DNA of 64,000 nucleotides, taken from Papio anubis (lineage: Eukaryota; Chordata; Mammalia; Primates; Cercopithecidae). A program made the translations under genes and the position numbers. The stretch spans positions 168,996,037 through 169,060,036 of the forward strand of contig NC_044979.1 in assembly GCF_008728515.1 (NCBI RefSeq). The letters run 5' to 3'. Position 1 is the stretch's first letter. Each line of letters opens with the position of its first letter. The notes below the pieces were generated by a model. It was given only the letters and a program-made list of their open reading frames with translations, searched no databases and was not told where the DNA came from. Shown in pieces: positions 33,720 to 44,422 of the stretch.

Positions 33720-34560
33720 TAAAATAAGATAAATTCTTTACCTTGGACCCCAGAAGTGAATTCAGAATTCAGAAAAGACTAGCCAGTGTAAAGCCGCCAT
33801 AACCCTAGTTGACAGAGAGGAGGGATTGGGGTGGCGAGTGGTGAGGCTGTGTCTCTGGAAGAAGAAATATACGTCCCCACCTCAGTCTGATTAAACCTGC
33901 TTTTCCAGCGCGATCAATATTCAAGATAACTTTTGGTTTGCCTTTCAAGAAAGAAGTCTTGCACCACTATCCTCAGTTTAAAAAAAAATGTTTAATGTTT
34001 GCTCTACGTTTGAAATGCATGCAGGTTTAAAAGACGAGAAGAGACAAAATGATGAAAAAGTGTGACCGGCCTGAGAGTTCAGTGCCTCTGAAAGTGTCAA
34101 GGGATCCACAGTGCAGGTAGGATGAAGAGTCTGAGAGGGGAGGTGGGATCCTCCGAAAAGAGAAAGTCTGGTCTTAGAGCGCGACGATGCAGATGCCACT
34201 TCCCTCCCATCCCGTCCCATCAGAGGCCTCCACTCCCTGCCCCTCCGCACCCCCCGACCCAGGCACGCGCAGCGGGGAGCAGCCTAGCCCAGGCCGTCTC
34301 ACTGCTTTGGTTTTGAAAGGTTACATATTTATTTTAGAATTTCAGCACCTTCTAACGTACTGTTTTAAGTACCTTTAACCAGCTTATCGGCCTAAAACCG
34401 AAACGGTCCTACCCGCGACTACCACTGCTCCAGTGACAATGCTCTGCTGCTACTTATTTAACGGGGCCCAAGGCTTACAATTCTCGAAAGAATGTTGTTC
34501 CCCTTCCCTTTCCCTTCCCGCCTCTGTACTTGACTCTGGTTAAGTATGAAATCAGAAAAG
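33720..34560. other. TMEM50B first intron, promoter-proximal
   Basis: Unique; GC content rises from about 34110 into the CpG island. No gene recognised. Confidence 0.5.
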
Positions 34561-35061
34561 TGCAGAAAACACGGGCAGCTTCCTAGCAATGGTTCGGGGC
34601 AAACGAGAGGGGCGAAGAAGGGCTGGAGCTCCCCCGGGTCCCTCGCTCCGGCCCTGGGAGGGCGTCGCGGCCGCAGCAGGGCGTCCCGAAAACCGTCGCC
34701 TCCTTGCCCGCCGCCCGAGAAGGTGAAAGGCACGAGATGGAACCTCTCCAGCCCTCCCCAGGAACGCAACCTGACGGCGCGACAGAGCGGCAGGGAGGCC
34801 TCTCCGGGCTGCTTGCGGGTCGCCGCGGCGCCACGGTCACCGCCGGCCCGAAGGGAAGCGGGCAGGGGCAAGAAGGGGCGGCGGGGGTTCCGCGGGCCCG
34901 AGTCTGCAGGCCTGCGCCGAGCGCAGGGAAAACCTGGCTGGGCGGCGCCACAGCCCCCCGAAGGCTGGGTCGGGCCCGACTAGGGCGCCTCCTTACGCGC
35001 GGGCGGCGGGCGCGAACCCCCTAGGGTTGCCTGGCGCCGGAGACCCGCAGACAGGACTCAC

Positions 35062-35150
35062 CCAGCTTCCTCAAACGCTCACGCCGACTTCAGGCGCGCG
35101 CGCAGAAAGGACACTGCTGCGCCACAGCCCGGCAGCCGTCCACCGGCTCC
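35062..35150 (-). other. TMEM50B: Probable TMEM50B non-coding first exon
   Basis: A good donor (GGAAGCTGG followed by gtgagtc) ends an exon at 35062 in GC-rich DNA directly below the CCAAT-box promoter. The upstream edge (the transcription start) is only approximate. The first intron would then run 35061-25859. A second possible donor (cccgcgc followed by gtaagg) lies near 34989. Confidence 0.55.
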
Positions 35151-35230
35151 ACCTCAGCCCCGGCAGCCGGGAGCTGGAGGCCGGCGCGAGGCTAGGGCGC
35201 CCGTGAGGCGGGGCGAGGCGCCGTGCGCTC

Positions 35231-35385
35231 TGCAGCGACCAATCGGAGCGCAGCAAGTGGCCGGCGGGGGGCGGGGCGGGACGCGAGGGGGCGGGGAGAG
35301 GGCGTTGGCTGGGCGCAGCTGGACGCCGGGCGCTGCTCAGCGACCAATCCGCGTGCAGCAAGTGGCCGGCCGGGGGCAGGGCGAG
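35231..35385 (-). promoter_or_regulatory. Duplicated CCAAT/GC-box promoter module
   Basis: The core cagcgaccaatc followed by gcagcaagtggccggc occurs twice, with the CCAAT element at 35236-35244 and 35341-35349, 105 bp apart. Each copy is followed by G-rich GC boxes. NF-Y binds CCAAT and SP factors bind GC boxes; the module sits immediately upstream of the inferred TMEM50B start. Confidence 0.75.
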
Positions 35386-35889
35386 CTCCGAGCGGTGGGG
35401 TGGGGACCGCTGCTCTGCTGGCCTCCCGGAGCCGGGGTCCAGACCCAACTACCTACGGTTGGGGACAGAGTAAGACAGGCGTCTCCTATCCCCTGCGGGT
35501 GGGCGACCGCCGCCGGGTTCCCACTGCTGCGTTTCTGCACGCAGACTTGAAGTGCAGTACCGTGAGATCACGTGCGGACGGAACTCGAGACTCGGGGGAC
35601 CAGGGTCTCCCTTCGCCTATGGGCGATCAGCCTTGTCTGCGAGCTGCCCAGAGTAGGGAAGGTGCTTCGGGAGGGTTCTCGAAGGGAACGGAGGGTCTTT
35701 AGAGATGCCTTTTTCTAATCCCCTCAATTCAGAAATTGAGCCCCAGAAAGTTGAAGTTAGTCAACCAGGGCTACTCAGCGACTGCTGGTTACCCGAGGTG
35801 ATCCTCACAATACAACTAGTCTTCTGATTTTGTTCGGCGCTTTCCCGTCTATTCACGCAGATTTTTGTCTTTTTTTTTTTTTTTTTGTC

Positions 35890-35950
35890 TTTCTTATAGT
35901 CAGATATCTTTTTGTTTGTTTGTTTGTTTTTCTTATAGTCAGGTATCTTT
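35890..35950. repeat. 22-bp direct repeat around a (TTTG)n stretch
   Basis: tttcttatagtcagatatct and its near copy start at 35890 and 35929 (one mismatch), separated by ttgtttgtttgtttgtt. Looks like a target duplication around a bare retroposon tail. Confidence 0.85.
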
Positions 35951-36057
35951 CAGCCTCTTGGATTTTCAACATAACTTTAACAGCCTTTGGAAGCCCCGTC
36001 TGAATTTCCTACAGAAATGCGTATAACCATTTAGTAGTTTGGGGAAAAGTTGACCTT

Positions 36058-36361
36058 TGTTTTTTGGGTGCTTTGTTTGTTTGTTTTGAGACAGGGTCTT
36101 GCTGTGTTGTCCAGGCTGGAGTGTAGTGGTGTGATCTTGGCTCACTGCACCCTCTTATCTCCCAAGTTCAATCGATCCTTCCACTTCAGCCTTCCCAGTA
36201 ACTGGGATTACAGGTGCACGCCACCATGCTTGGCTAATTTTTGTATTTTTAGTAGAGACGGGATTTCACCAGGCTGATCTCGAACTCCTGACTTCAGGTG
36301 ATCCACCCGCCTTCGCCTCCCAAAATGCTGGGGTTACAAGCGTGAGCCACTGTGCCCAGCC
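36058..36361 (-). mobile_element. Alu
   Basis: Dimer with (TTTG)n tail, short deletion after gatttcaccagg. Confidence 0.92.
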
Positions 36362-36737
36362 AAGTAATTATCAATGGAAATCTAAAAAGCATTTTACTTG
36401 AGGTACAATGAAGTTAAAGGTTTTGCATCATGGAATTATCACCAAAAACGCCATCCTGGATAATGTTCTCCTATAGCTCTTATACATGGGCTAGGATCTA
36501 GGTGTTCAATAAATATGTGCTGAATAAGTTACTTTTGAAATATGTCACAATGCTGGCATTCCACCAGAAGAAAGGATACAGAAGGGAACACTCTCCTCTC
36601 TTTAAGAACCTTTTGAAAGGGGCGGGGGTTGCATGTACCATTTTTGTTTTCATTCTGCTACTAAAATAGTCACTTGACTACACCAAATTGCGAAGAAGCC
36701 TGGAAAATGGGGTTTCAGTACTAAGGAAAGAAAACTA

Positions 36738-37040
36738 GCCGGGCGCGGTGGCTCAAGCCTGTAATCCCAGCACTTTGGGAGGCCGAGGCGGGTGGATCAC
36801 GAGGTCAGGAGATCGAGACCATCCTGGCTAACATGGTGAAACCCCGTCTCTACTAAAAATACAAAAAACTAGCCGGGCGTGGTGGCGGGCGACTGTAGTC
36901 CCAGCTACTCGGAGGCTGAGGCAGGAGAATGGCGTGAACCTGGGAGGCGGAGCTTGCAGTGGGCCCAAGTCCCGCCCCCCGCCCCCCAGCCTGGGTGACA
37001 CAGGGCGAGCCCCCGTCTAAAAAAAAAAAAAAAAAAAAAG
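36738..37040 (+). mobile_element. AluY, Old World monkey type, with corrupted end
   Basis: Begins gccgggcgcggtggctcaag; near-perfect until 36958, then C-rich substitutions. Duplication aaagaaaactag. Confidence 0.9.
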
Positions 37041-37139
37041 AAAACTAGATATTAGGGGACAATTAGAAGTTTCCAAATCTCATCACTTATTTGGAGGGGG
37101 TGGGGGAGGCATCCCAAAGGGCAGACTGGTTTATTAGGC

Positions 37140-37190
37140 AGCCTGGGCAACAGAGTGAGACTCTGTCTCAAAAAAAAAAAAAAAAAAAGA
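37140..37190 (+). mobile_element. Alu 3' end fragment
   Basis: gcctgggcaacagagtgaga and A tail only. Confidence 0.8.
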
Positions 37191-37279
37191 AAGATATTGG
37201 AATTAAGTTGCTGATGTCAACATTTCACTGTCAAGTCTTTAGTAGAATTGTAAATCAGCCTTTAAAATATACCACACAT

Positions 37280-37588
37280 GGCCTGGCGCGGTGGCTCAAG
37301 CCTGTAATCCCAGCACTTTGGGAGGCCGAGGGGGCGGATTACAAGGTCAGGCGTTCAAGACCAGCCTGGCCAACATGGTGAAACCCCGTCTCTACTAAAA
37401 ATACAAAAATTAGCCAGGTGTGGTGGCGCTCACCTCTAATCCCAGCTACTCAGGAGGCTGAGGCAGGAGAATTGCTTGAACCCAGGAGTCAGAGGTTGCA
37501 GTGAGCCGAGATCACGCCACTGCACTCCAGCCTGGGCGACAGAGTGAGACTCTGTCTCAAAAAAAACAAAAACAAACAAAAAAACACA
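37280..37588 (+). mobile_element. Alu
   Basis: Full dimer, (CAAA)n tail. Confidence 0.93.
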
Positions 37589-37599
37589 ATTTTCTGCTT

Positions 37600-38440
37600 C
37601 AGTTCCACCATGTAGCTACTGAAGCATATGTTTTGTTAAATTCCTGTTACCTAAGCACTTCAGAGAGGCTCGCCTAGATTCTGGAGACATTGTGACTTCA
37701 GGACCATTTTCAGGTTTGGGCCAGGACAGGTTCTGAAAGATCTACTTCACCTAAAACTGGACAGAAAATGCAGTCCAGTTGGTACAAGTCTATTAAGAGA
37801 AAGGAACAATTCAGGCTGTCCTTCACGCTATGCCCCATGGGTTCTAGTTTGTTCTCTCTCAGGGCTGCTTCATGAACTTCTGATAGAGTAGTATTCACTT
37901 CCATCTTTTGAGTGTACAAGCCAAATGTGTACCATGGGAATTATCTGAAAGGCTAAAACATGTTGCATAAACAGGTACTTCCCAAAATATTCTCTTTCTC
38001 CATATGCTTATGTGGTTATAAAGCAAAAAGACTTCATCTGAATAAGTCTTAGGCAGCTATTAGAACGGTTGTATTTTGATAAAGATGTCTTAAGACTAAG
38101 GTCATACTTCCTGTGGGTCTGAAATGGACTCTCTCCTGAAAGGATGGCTACTCAGTGTCAGTCATTTAGGAGAAAAGGTTGATCTTTAGATGGAAAACAA
38201 AAAACTAAGGCCTGGAAGATAATTTGACTCCAGCAGAAGAGGAAACACTTCTTTCCACATCTAGACCCTGAAGACAGTGGATACATTTGTCAGTTGGTCT
38301 CTTTCAGTTATAAGTAACAGAAAAAAAATCTCAAACTGGCTTAAATAATGAGGAGGATTCTGTGGCTCATGGAACTGGAGGATCAGCGTTACCATGGGTG
38401 TTATGGTCTGAGTGATTATGTCTCCTCAAAACTCTTACAT
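37600..38440. other. Intergenic unique sequence between TMEM50B and DNAJC28
   Basis: No gene recognised; possible old repeat near 38290-38390 (agttataagtaacagaaaaa). Confidence 0.5.
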
Positions 38441-38489
38441 TGGGGTACTATATTAGTCCATTTTCACACTGCTGTAAAAACATTACCTG
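38440..38489 (+). mobile_element. MST/THE1-like fragment
   Basis: tattagtccattttcacact is the terminal sequence of THE1/MST LTRs in reverse; only about 45 bp remain before an Alu. Confidence 0.45.
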
Positions 38490-38752
38490 AGCTGGGCACA
38501 GTGGCTCACGCCTGTAATCCCAACACTTTGGGAGGACGACAAGGACGGATCACGACGTCAGGAGTTCGAGACCACCATGGCCAACATGGTAAAACTGTCT
38601 CCACTAAAAATAAAAAATTGGCTGGGTGTGGTGGCAGGCACCTGTATAGTCCCAGCTACTCAGGAAGCTGAGGCAGGAGAATCGCTTGAACCCGGGGGAC
38701 ACAGGAAGTTGCAATGAGCCAATATCGCGCCACTGTACTCCAGCCTGGAAGA
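38490..38752 (+). mobile_element. Alu
   Basis: Dimer that ends at ccagcctggaag without a tail; inserted in a THE1/MST fragment. Confidence 0.9.
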
Positions 38753-38754
38753 TT

Positions 38755-39063
38755 TGTTTTTTGGTTTTTTTTTTGAGACAAGGTCTTACTCTTGCCCATG
38801 CTGGAGTGCAGTGGTGTGATCAGGGCTCACTACAGCCTTGGCCTCCTGGGCTCAAGCGATCCTCCCACCTCAGGCTCCCAGGTAGCTAGGACTATAGGAA
38901 TGTGCTACCACACCTGGCTTTTTTCTTTTTCTTTTTTTTTTTTGGTAGAGACAGAGTTTCACCATGTTTCCTGGGCTGGTCTCAAACTCCTGGGCTCAAG
39001 CAATCCTCCTGCCTTGGTCTCTCAAAATGTTGGGATTACAGGCATGAACCACTGTGCCTGGCC
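38755..39063 (-). mobile_element. Alu
   Basis: Full dimer directly abutting the previous Alu in inverted orientation. Confidence 0.92.
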
Positions 39064-39101
39064 AATCAAAAAGATTTAAAAAAAAAATGCATTTAGCATT
39101 T

Positions 39102-39397
39102 AGGGCTGGGTGCGGTGTCTCACGCCTGTAATTCCAGCACTTTGGGAGGCTGAGGCGGGTGGATCACCTGAGGTCAGGAGCTCGAGACCAGCCTGACCAA
39201 CATGGAGAAACCCCATCTCTACTAAAAATACAAAATTAGCCGGGCGTGGTGGCGCATGCCTGTAATCCTAGCTACTTGGGAGGCTGGGGCAGGGGAATCT
39301 CTTGAACCCAGGAGGCAGAGGTTGTGGTGAGCCAAGATTGCACCATTGCACTCCAGCCTGGGCAACAAGAGAAAAACTCTGTCACAAAAAAAAATTA
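39102..39397 (+). mobile_element. Alu
   Basis: Full dimer. Confidence 0.93.
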
Positions 39398-39627
39398 GGT
39401 GCCTAGCCCAAAATATTATTACCATTATAACAAAGGACCATTGAATAATCATTATAATAACTTTATTAACATAGACAACATTTACAAACATAAAGTGCAC
39501 TGTGCTGAAATTAAAAATGTACCGACATTTTCTGGTAACCTTACCTTCTCATTGACCAGTATGGAAAATGGTTTTGTTCATCTACGTTGCTGTAATGCAG
39601 TTACGCCTCTTACATCTAATTTCTACT

Positions 39628-39914
39628 TTTTTTTTTTGAGATGGAGTCTTGCTGTGTCACCCAGGCTGGAGTGCAGTGGCGCGATCTCGGGTCACTGCCA
39701 GCTCCACCTCTTGGGTTCACACCATTCTGCTAGCCTCCCCAGCATCTGGGACTACAGGCGCACGCCGCCACACCTGGCTAATTTTTTTTGTATTTTTAGT
39801 AGAGACGGGTTTCACTGTGTTAGTCAGGATGGTCTTGAGCTCCTGACCTCATGATCTGCCCGCCTCGGCCTCCCAAACTGCTGGGATTACAGGCATGAGC
39901 TACTGCGCCCGGCC
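39628..39914 (-). mobile_element. AluY-like
   Basis: Dimer; near duplication tctaattYcYacttt. Confidence 0.93.
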
Positions 39915-40122
39915 TCTAATTCCCACTTTTAACAAAAGTCACAAAACTACTGCCTTCTAAAATGTTTTTGGAACTATAGCTCTTATTAAGCAACATTCCA
40001 TACTGTTCACAATTTTATTTACAGTGATGCTATCATTGTAGAAGTCAAATGACAACTCATTCAATAAAATAATCACATATTATGCCAATTAATGCTGCAG
40101 CATCTAACCTAAAGGCCCAAAA

Positions 40123-40426
40123 TTTCTTTTTTTTTTTTTTTGTTGAGACAGAGTCTCGCTTTGTTGCCCAGGCTGGAGTGCAGTGGCCGGATCTCAGCTC
40201 ACTGCAAGCTCCGCCTCCGGAGTTCACACCATTCTCCTGCCTCAGCCTCCCGAGCAGCTGGGACTACAGGCACCTGCCACCTCGCCCGGCTAGTTTTTTG
40301 TATTTTTTAGTAGAGACGGGGTTTCACCGTGTTAGCCAGGATGGTCTCAATCTCCTGACCTCATGATATGCCTGCCTGGGCCTCCCAAAGTGCTGGGATT
40401 ACAGGCGTGAGCCACTGCGCCCGGCC
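40123..40426 (-). mobile_element. AluY, Old World monkey type
   Basis: Carries cagtggccggatctcagctc and ctcgcccggctagtttt. Confidence 0.92.
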
Positions 40427-40429
40427 CTT

Positions 40430-41000
40430 TGAAGGTGTAGTTTTGTTTGTTGTTTTAACTATCACACATTGTACAAAATAACACGTGCTTCCAAAATGCA
40501 GGTTATGAGTACCTCACTTCTGAACCACTTCTGTAACACAGGACTGTGGATTAAAGAAGGAAACACACCGGCCTCTTTGACCACACTTCACATTCTTCTA
40601 GTTGCCAATTCTGTGTGACAAAAGCAATTATCCAAACCTAAAACGTCAGATTTTCTGAAAGCAGATGAGACACAACTATCTCATTAGTATTAACCTCATC
40701 ATTTGCCAAAGATGCAGATGCAGGAAATTCAGACATCTTGTCTTTGTTTATCAAAGGGTCACTAAGACAGGAAATTTGGTCCATGAGGCAATTAAGTTAG
40801 AATCGTCATATGGCTACAAAGCCACTGGGAAGTCTGATTCAAGACATAGGGAGGTTTAGGGTAGATTTTATGGAAATCTAACATTTCAATCTCTGATAAA
40901 AGATGAAGCTAGAAGTGAAATTTTACATTGCCACTGAGCCCACGGATTTTTATCACCTCCTGAAAGGTGAGAAATACACTCACACTTTTTAAAAAGTGAA
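40430..41000. other. Intergenic unique sequence
   Basis: Nothing recognised; contains the palindrome cactttttaaaaagtg at 40983-40998 next to the Alu insertion site. Confidence 0.5.
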
Positions 41001-41005
41001 CACTG

Positions 41006-41195
41006 TGGAGAAACCCCGTCACTACTAAAAATACAAAATTAGCTGGGCATGGTGGCGCATGCTTATAATCCCAGCTACTGGGAAGGTTGAGGCAGAAGAA
41101 TCGCTTGAACCCAGGAGGCGGAGGTTGCAGTGAGCCGAGATTGTGCTATTGCACTCCAGCCCAGGCAATGAGAGTGAAACTCCATTTCAAAAAAA
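41006..41195 (+). mobile_element. Alu, 5'-truncated
   Basis: Starts at tggagaaaccccgtc; flanked by aaaaagtgRacactg. Confidence 0.92.
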
Positions 41196-41210
41196 AAAAA
41201 GTGGACACTG

Positions 41211-41503
41211 TACTGGCATGGTGGCTCACGCCTGTAATCCTGGTACTTTGGGAGGCTAAGGCAGGTGGATCACCTGAGGTCAGGAGTTCGAGACCAGCCT
41301 GGCCAAAATGGTGAAACCCCATCTCTACTAAAAAAAATATAAAAATTAGCTGGTGGCAGGCACCTCTAATCTCAGCTACTTAGGAGGCTGAGGTAGGAGA
41401 ATCACTTGAACCCAGGAGGCAGAGGTTGCAGTGAGCCAAGATTGCACTATTGCAATCCAGCCTGGGCAACAAGAGTGAAACTCCATCTCAAAAAAAAAAA
41501 AAA
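41211..41503 (+). mobile_element. Alu
   Basis: Nearly full dimer with a small deletion in the right arm; flanked by the same aaaaagtggacactg sequence. Confidence 0.93.
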
Positions 41504-41519
41504 AAAAAGTGGACACTGG

Positions 41520-42221
41520 AGTTTATTTCTAGAATTGCTAAATCAACTAGCTTCACTGATTTCTGCTGCCAATAAACCATCAAGTTAGACAGGAAAAAGT
41601 AGAATCTGCATGGTTGGTATGTTTTTCATTCAGTACCCACAGAGAAGGCCCTCATAAAAAGAAAAGGCAGTAATTCCAGTAGGCTAATTTCCACCCATAT
41701 GGAGAGTGTTACAAAAGTCTTGGAACAGTTTTGAGCCTTAATAAGCTCAGGGGTATAAATCCAGCAAACGTGTTTAAAAAAATCATCTGGAGGTTTAATT
41801 GGTTAAATTTCATTACACTTAAGTTTTGTGACTTTTGATAACATATTTTTCGGTTTCCCTGTTGTTAAGTACCTATGTTTGAAAATGGCAACAGTGACTG
41901 CTTTTAAGTTAGTTATTACAGCTCAAAACTGCACTAAAACTTTTGGAATTCGTGTATGATTCCTAAGAAACCTGATCCTAGCTCATTTCACTAGATGACT
42001 GACACTTTAACACTGGAATGAACTAAATTATTTTCTTTAGTAGGTTATTTTATTTTCTTGCTATATCCTCAGGACAAACCTGATCGGTGTCTCACTCACA
42101 CATCATTGGGTATGTGATTAGTTTTGTGAAAAGTACAATGGCACAGTTCTTAATATAGCAATAAATCTCATTTTCCATGTTAAGTGTCAGTGGAACTAAG
42201 AATGATTTATGATAGTAAACA
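41520..42221 (-). other. Region downstream of DNAJC28 stop (3' UTR in part)
   Basis: Unique AT-rich DNA; the part above about 42030 is probably DNAJC28 3' UTR. Confidence 0.45.
42049..42054 (-). terminator. Candidate DNAJC28 poly(A) signal
   Basis: AATAAA on the minus strand, about 170 nt after the DNAJC28 stop codon in unique AT-rich sequence. It is the nearest clear signal; no transcript data support it. Confidence 0.35.
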
Positions 42222-43394
42222 TCAAAATGATCGTATTTTAATAAATTTCCACAGATTCATCCAGTTTAAAAAACCTTTCTTGATTTCAGGTGTTTTCTCT
42301 CCTTCTCCTTGATCAAGGTTATTTGGGTTTCCATCTGTGACTTCTTTTGTTTTTATAAAGGTCTCATATATTTTCTGGGCTCTGACAATTTCTTTCTGAG
42401 CATCAAAATGGACTTTTTGCCTGGTCAGGATGGGAACAATTAAATTAAAATCATTAATTCGCTTGTTTAATTTTCTGATGTTTTCTTGAAACTGCTCACA
42501 AACATGTTTCCACTGTTTCTGTTCAGTTGGTGTCATTGGATTCCCAAGTTTTTTCCTAGACACTAAAATTGCCTCTCTGAGTTGCTCAATAGTATCGCTG
42601 ATTTCCTTTTGCATAAGGATCCATTCTGGTTGGTATCCGTTATCGATCAGTATTCGGTTCAGGTTGTGAGTCATGGGATCGATGTAAGAACAGTCAGAAA
42701 ACTTTTTCAGAGGTTTTCCTTTCCCGCTGAGATTGTCAAAGTCTCCTTTTGCCATGGATTCTTGAATGAGGTCCTCCACTAAACGCTCTATAGCCTGAGT
42801 TATCTTTTGCTGTTTGCTCTGTTTTATATTTTTAACAGTTATACTATCAGGAAAATACTGGCTTTGTAGTTTCTGCTTTTGATATTCCATCACTTGTTCA
42901 GTAGCACGGTCTGCCCTAAATTGCCTATATTGCTTCTCTCGTTGAGTTGGAGTCCCAAAACCAATACCTTCAAAACTTAAATAATGCCGGTGTTGGGGTG
43001 TTTTATATTTGAATTTTTCTACATCTTCTTCTTCTTCTTCTTCACCTTTATTCTGACTCGCATTTGCTTGTTCTATCACATGGGAGAGCACCTTTCTATA
43101 AGCTTTTTCAATCCTTATAAATGTTGCCGAATCAGCCGTATTAGAGCCACCGTCAGGATGATATTGCTTGGCAAGCTTATGAAAAGATTCCCTGACTTCA
43201 TCTGCAGAGCAGCCTTCTTCCACGTTCAGCAGCCTATAATATTCTCTGATCTTCTTTTTGGATTTATGGGTTGACATCATTCTATTTCTAATGATACCAA
43301 TATATGGAAGCATTTTCACTCGATTAGGAATCACTGTAGCCTTTATCAGGTGAGATCTTAAGATCTGAGCCATCATCACGTACGTTGTATTCAT
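42222..43394 (-). CDS. DNAJC28: DNAJC28, DnaJ heat-shock protein family member C28
   Basis: A single coding exon of 390 codons. The ATG at 43394 is chosen because the frame upstream of it crosses a splice acceptor (tcgttttatag before 43425), so the 21 further open codons are intronic or 5' UTR. Residues 1-49 are basic and lack acidic residues, consistent with a mitochondrial presequence. The J domain runs about 51-110 (REYYRLLNVEE ... AYRKVLSHV) with the HPD motif intact at 79-81, needed to stimulate Hsp70 ATPase. A short poly-Glu stretch (118-123) follows. A DUF1992 domain lies at about 198-270 (IERLVEDLIQESMAKGDF, NLSGKGKPL). The C-terminal part is helical and charged. It is a co-chaperone of uncertain client; length is close to human (388 aa from memory, the difference being in the Glu run). 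Confidence 0.96.
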   Translation of the reverse strand: MNTTYVMMAQILRSHLIKATVIPNRVKMLPYIGIIRNRMMSTHKSKKKIREYYRLLNVEEGCSADEVRESFHKLAKQYHPDGGSNTADSATFIRIEKAYRKVLSHVIEQANASQNKGEEEEEEDVEKFKYKTPQHRHYLSFEGIGFGTPTQREKQYRQFRADRATEQVMEYQKQKLQSQYFPDSITVKNIKQSKQQKITQAIERLVEDLIQESMAKGDFDNLSGKGKPLKKFSDCSYIDPMTHNLNRILIDNGYQPEWILMQKEISDTIEQLREAILVSRKKLGNPMTPTEQKQWKHVCEQFQENIRKLNKRINDFNLIVPILTRQKVHFDAQKEIVRAQKIYETFIKTKEVTDGNPNNLDQGEGEKTPEIKKGFLNWMNLWKFIKIRSF

Positions 43395-43425
43395 TATTGT
43401 ACCCAGAGTTCTTCCTAGCAATGAT
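43395..43425 (-). other. DNAJC28: DNAJC28 5' UTR part of coding exon
   Basis: The acceptor gttgtcgttttatag ends just before 43425, leaving 31 nt of 5' UTR before the ATG. A pyrimidine-rich tract precedes it on the minus strand. Confidence 0.75.
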
Positions 43426-43579
43426 CTATAAAACGACAACAAATATAGGTTGAACAAAGTTGTATTATCAGTTAATTTCTTATTTTCAACAATAAGGTAT
43501 AAGATACGGCATGAATTTACAAGTACAACAAGGGGCAGTTCTTTTGAATGCTGCTGTCAACATTTTCCTTTCTTTCCCC

Positions 43580-43816
43580 CTTTTTCTTTCCTTTTGAGAC
43601 AGAGTCTCTCTGTCTGCCAGGCTGGAGTGCAGTGGTGCCTCCGCCTCCAGGGTTCAAGCGCAACCTCCACCTCCAGAGCCACGCCCAGCTAATTTTTTTG
43701 TATTTTTAGTAGAGAAGGGTTTTCACCATGTTGGCCAGGCTGCTCTGGATATCCTGACATGGTGATCCACCCGCTTGGCCTCCCAGAGATTACCGGCATG
43801 AGCCATCGCGCCTAGT
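43580..43816 (-). mobile_element. Alu, internally deleted
   Basis: First of four minus-strand Alus in the DNAJC28 intron; several deletions and a shuffled segment in the left part. Confidence 0.88.
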
Positions 43817-44110
43817 TTTTTTTTTTTTTGAGACAGGGTCTTGCTCTGTTGCCCGTGCTGGAGTGCAGTGGCACAATCATGGCTCACTGCAGCATCAACC
43901 TCCTGGGCTGAAGCGATCCTCCCACCTCTACCTCTCATGTTGCTGGGACTACAGGCGTGCACCACCACACCTGGCTAATTTCTGTATTTTTGTAGGGATG
44001 GGGTTTCGTCATGTTGCCCATCCTGGTTTCCAACTCCTGAGCTCAAACGATCTGCTAGCCTCTGCCTACCAAAGTGCTGGGATTATGGAGGTGAGCCACT
44101 GTGCCCGGCC
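43817..44110 (-). mobile_element. Alu
   Basis: Old dimer, second of the four. Confidence 0.92.
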
Positions 44111-44113
44111 ACA

Positions 44114-44413
44114 TTCTTTTTTTTCTTTTTTTGAGACGGAGTCTCACTCTGTTGCCCAGGCTGGAGTGCAATGGCACGATCTCGGCTCACTGCAACCTCC
44201 GCCTCCCAAGTTCAAGCGATTCTTCCGCCTCAGCTCCTGAGTAGCTGGGATTACAGGTGTGCAACACCACCCCTGGCTAATTTTTGTATATTTAGCAGAG
44301 ATGGGGTTTCACCATATTGGCCAGGCTGGCCTCGAATTCCTGACATAAGGTGATCTGCCTGCCTCAGGCTCCCAAAACGCTGGGATTACAAGCGTGAGCC
44401 ACCACACCCGGCC
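44114..44413 (-). mobile_element. Alu
   Basis: Dimer, third of the four. Confidence 0.93.
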
Positions 44414-44422
44414 TGGCTGAAT

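Larger units (their letters stand above)
34590..35560. promoter_or_regulatory. CpG island at the TMEM50B promoter
   Basis: A dense run of CG dinucleotides, GC boxes (ggggcgggg) and CCAAT boxes contrasts sharply with the AT-rich introns on either side. It overlaps the inferred first exon of TMEM50B. No coding potential is credible despite several open frames, which are expected in GC-rich DNA. Confidence 0.85.

Noticed and set aside
34458..35702. Several long GC-rich open frames on both strands in the CpG island
   Set aside because: Stops are rare by composition in GC-rich promoters; frames overlap each other and the inferred TMEM50B first exon and show low-complexity Arg/Pro/Gly/Ala.
42222..43457. 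A 411-codon form of DNAJC28 starting at 43457
   Set aside because: The first 21 codons cross the splice acceptor before 43425; the ATG at 43394 gives the known N terminus.
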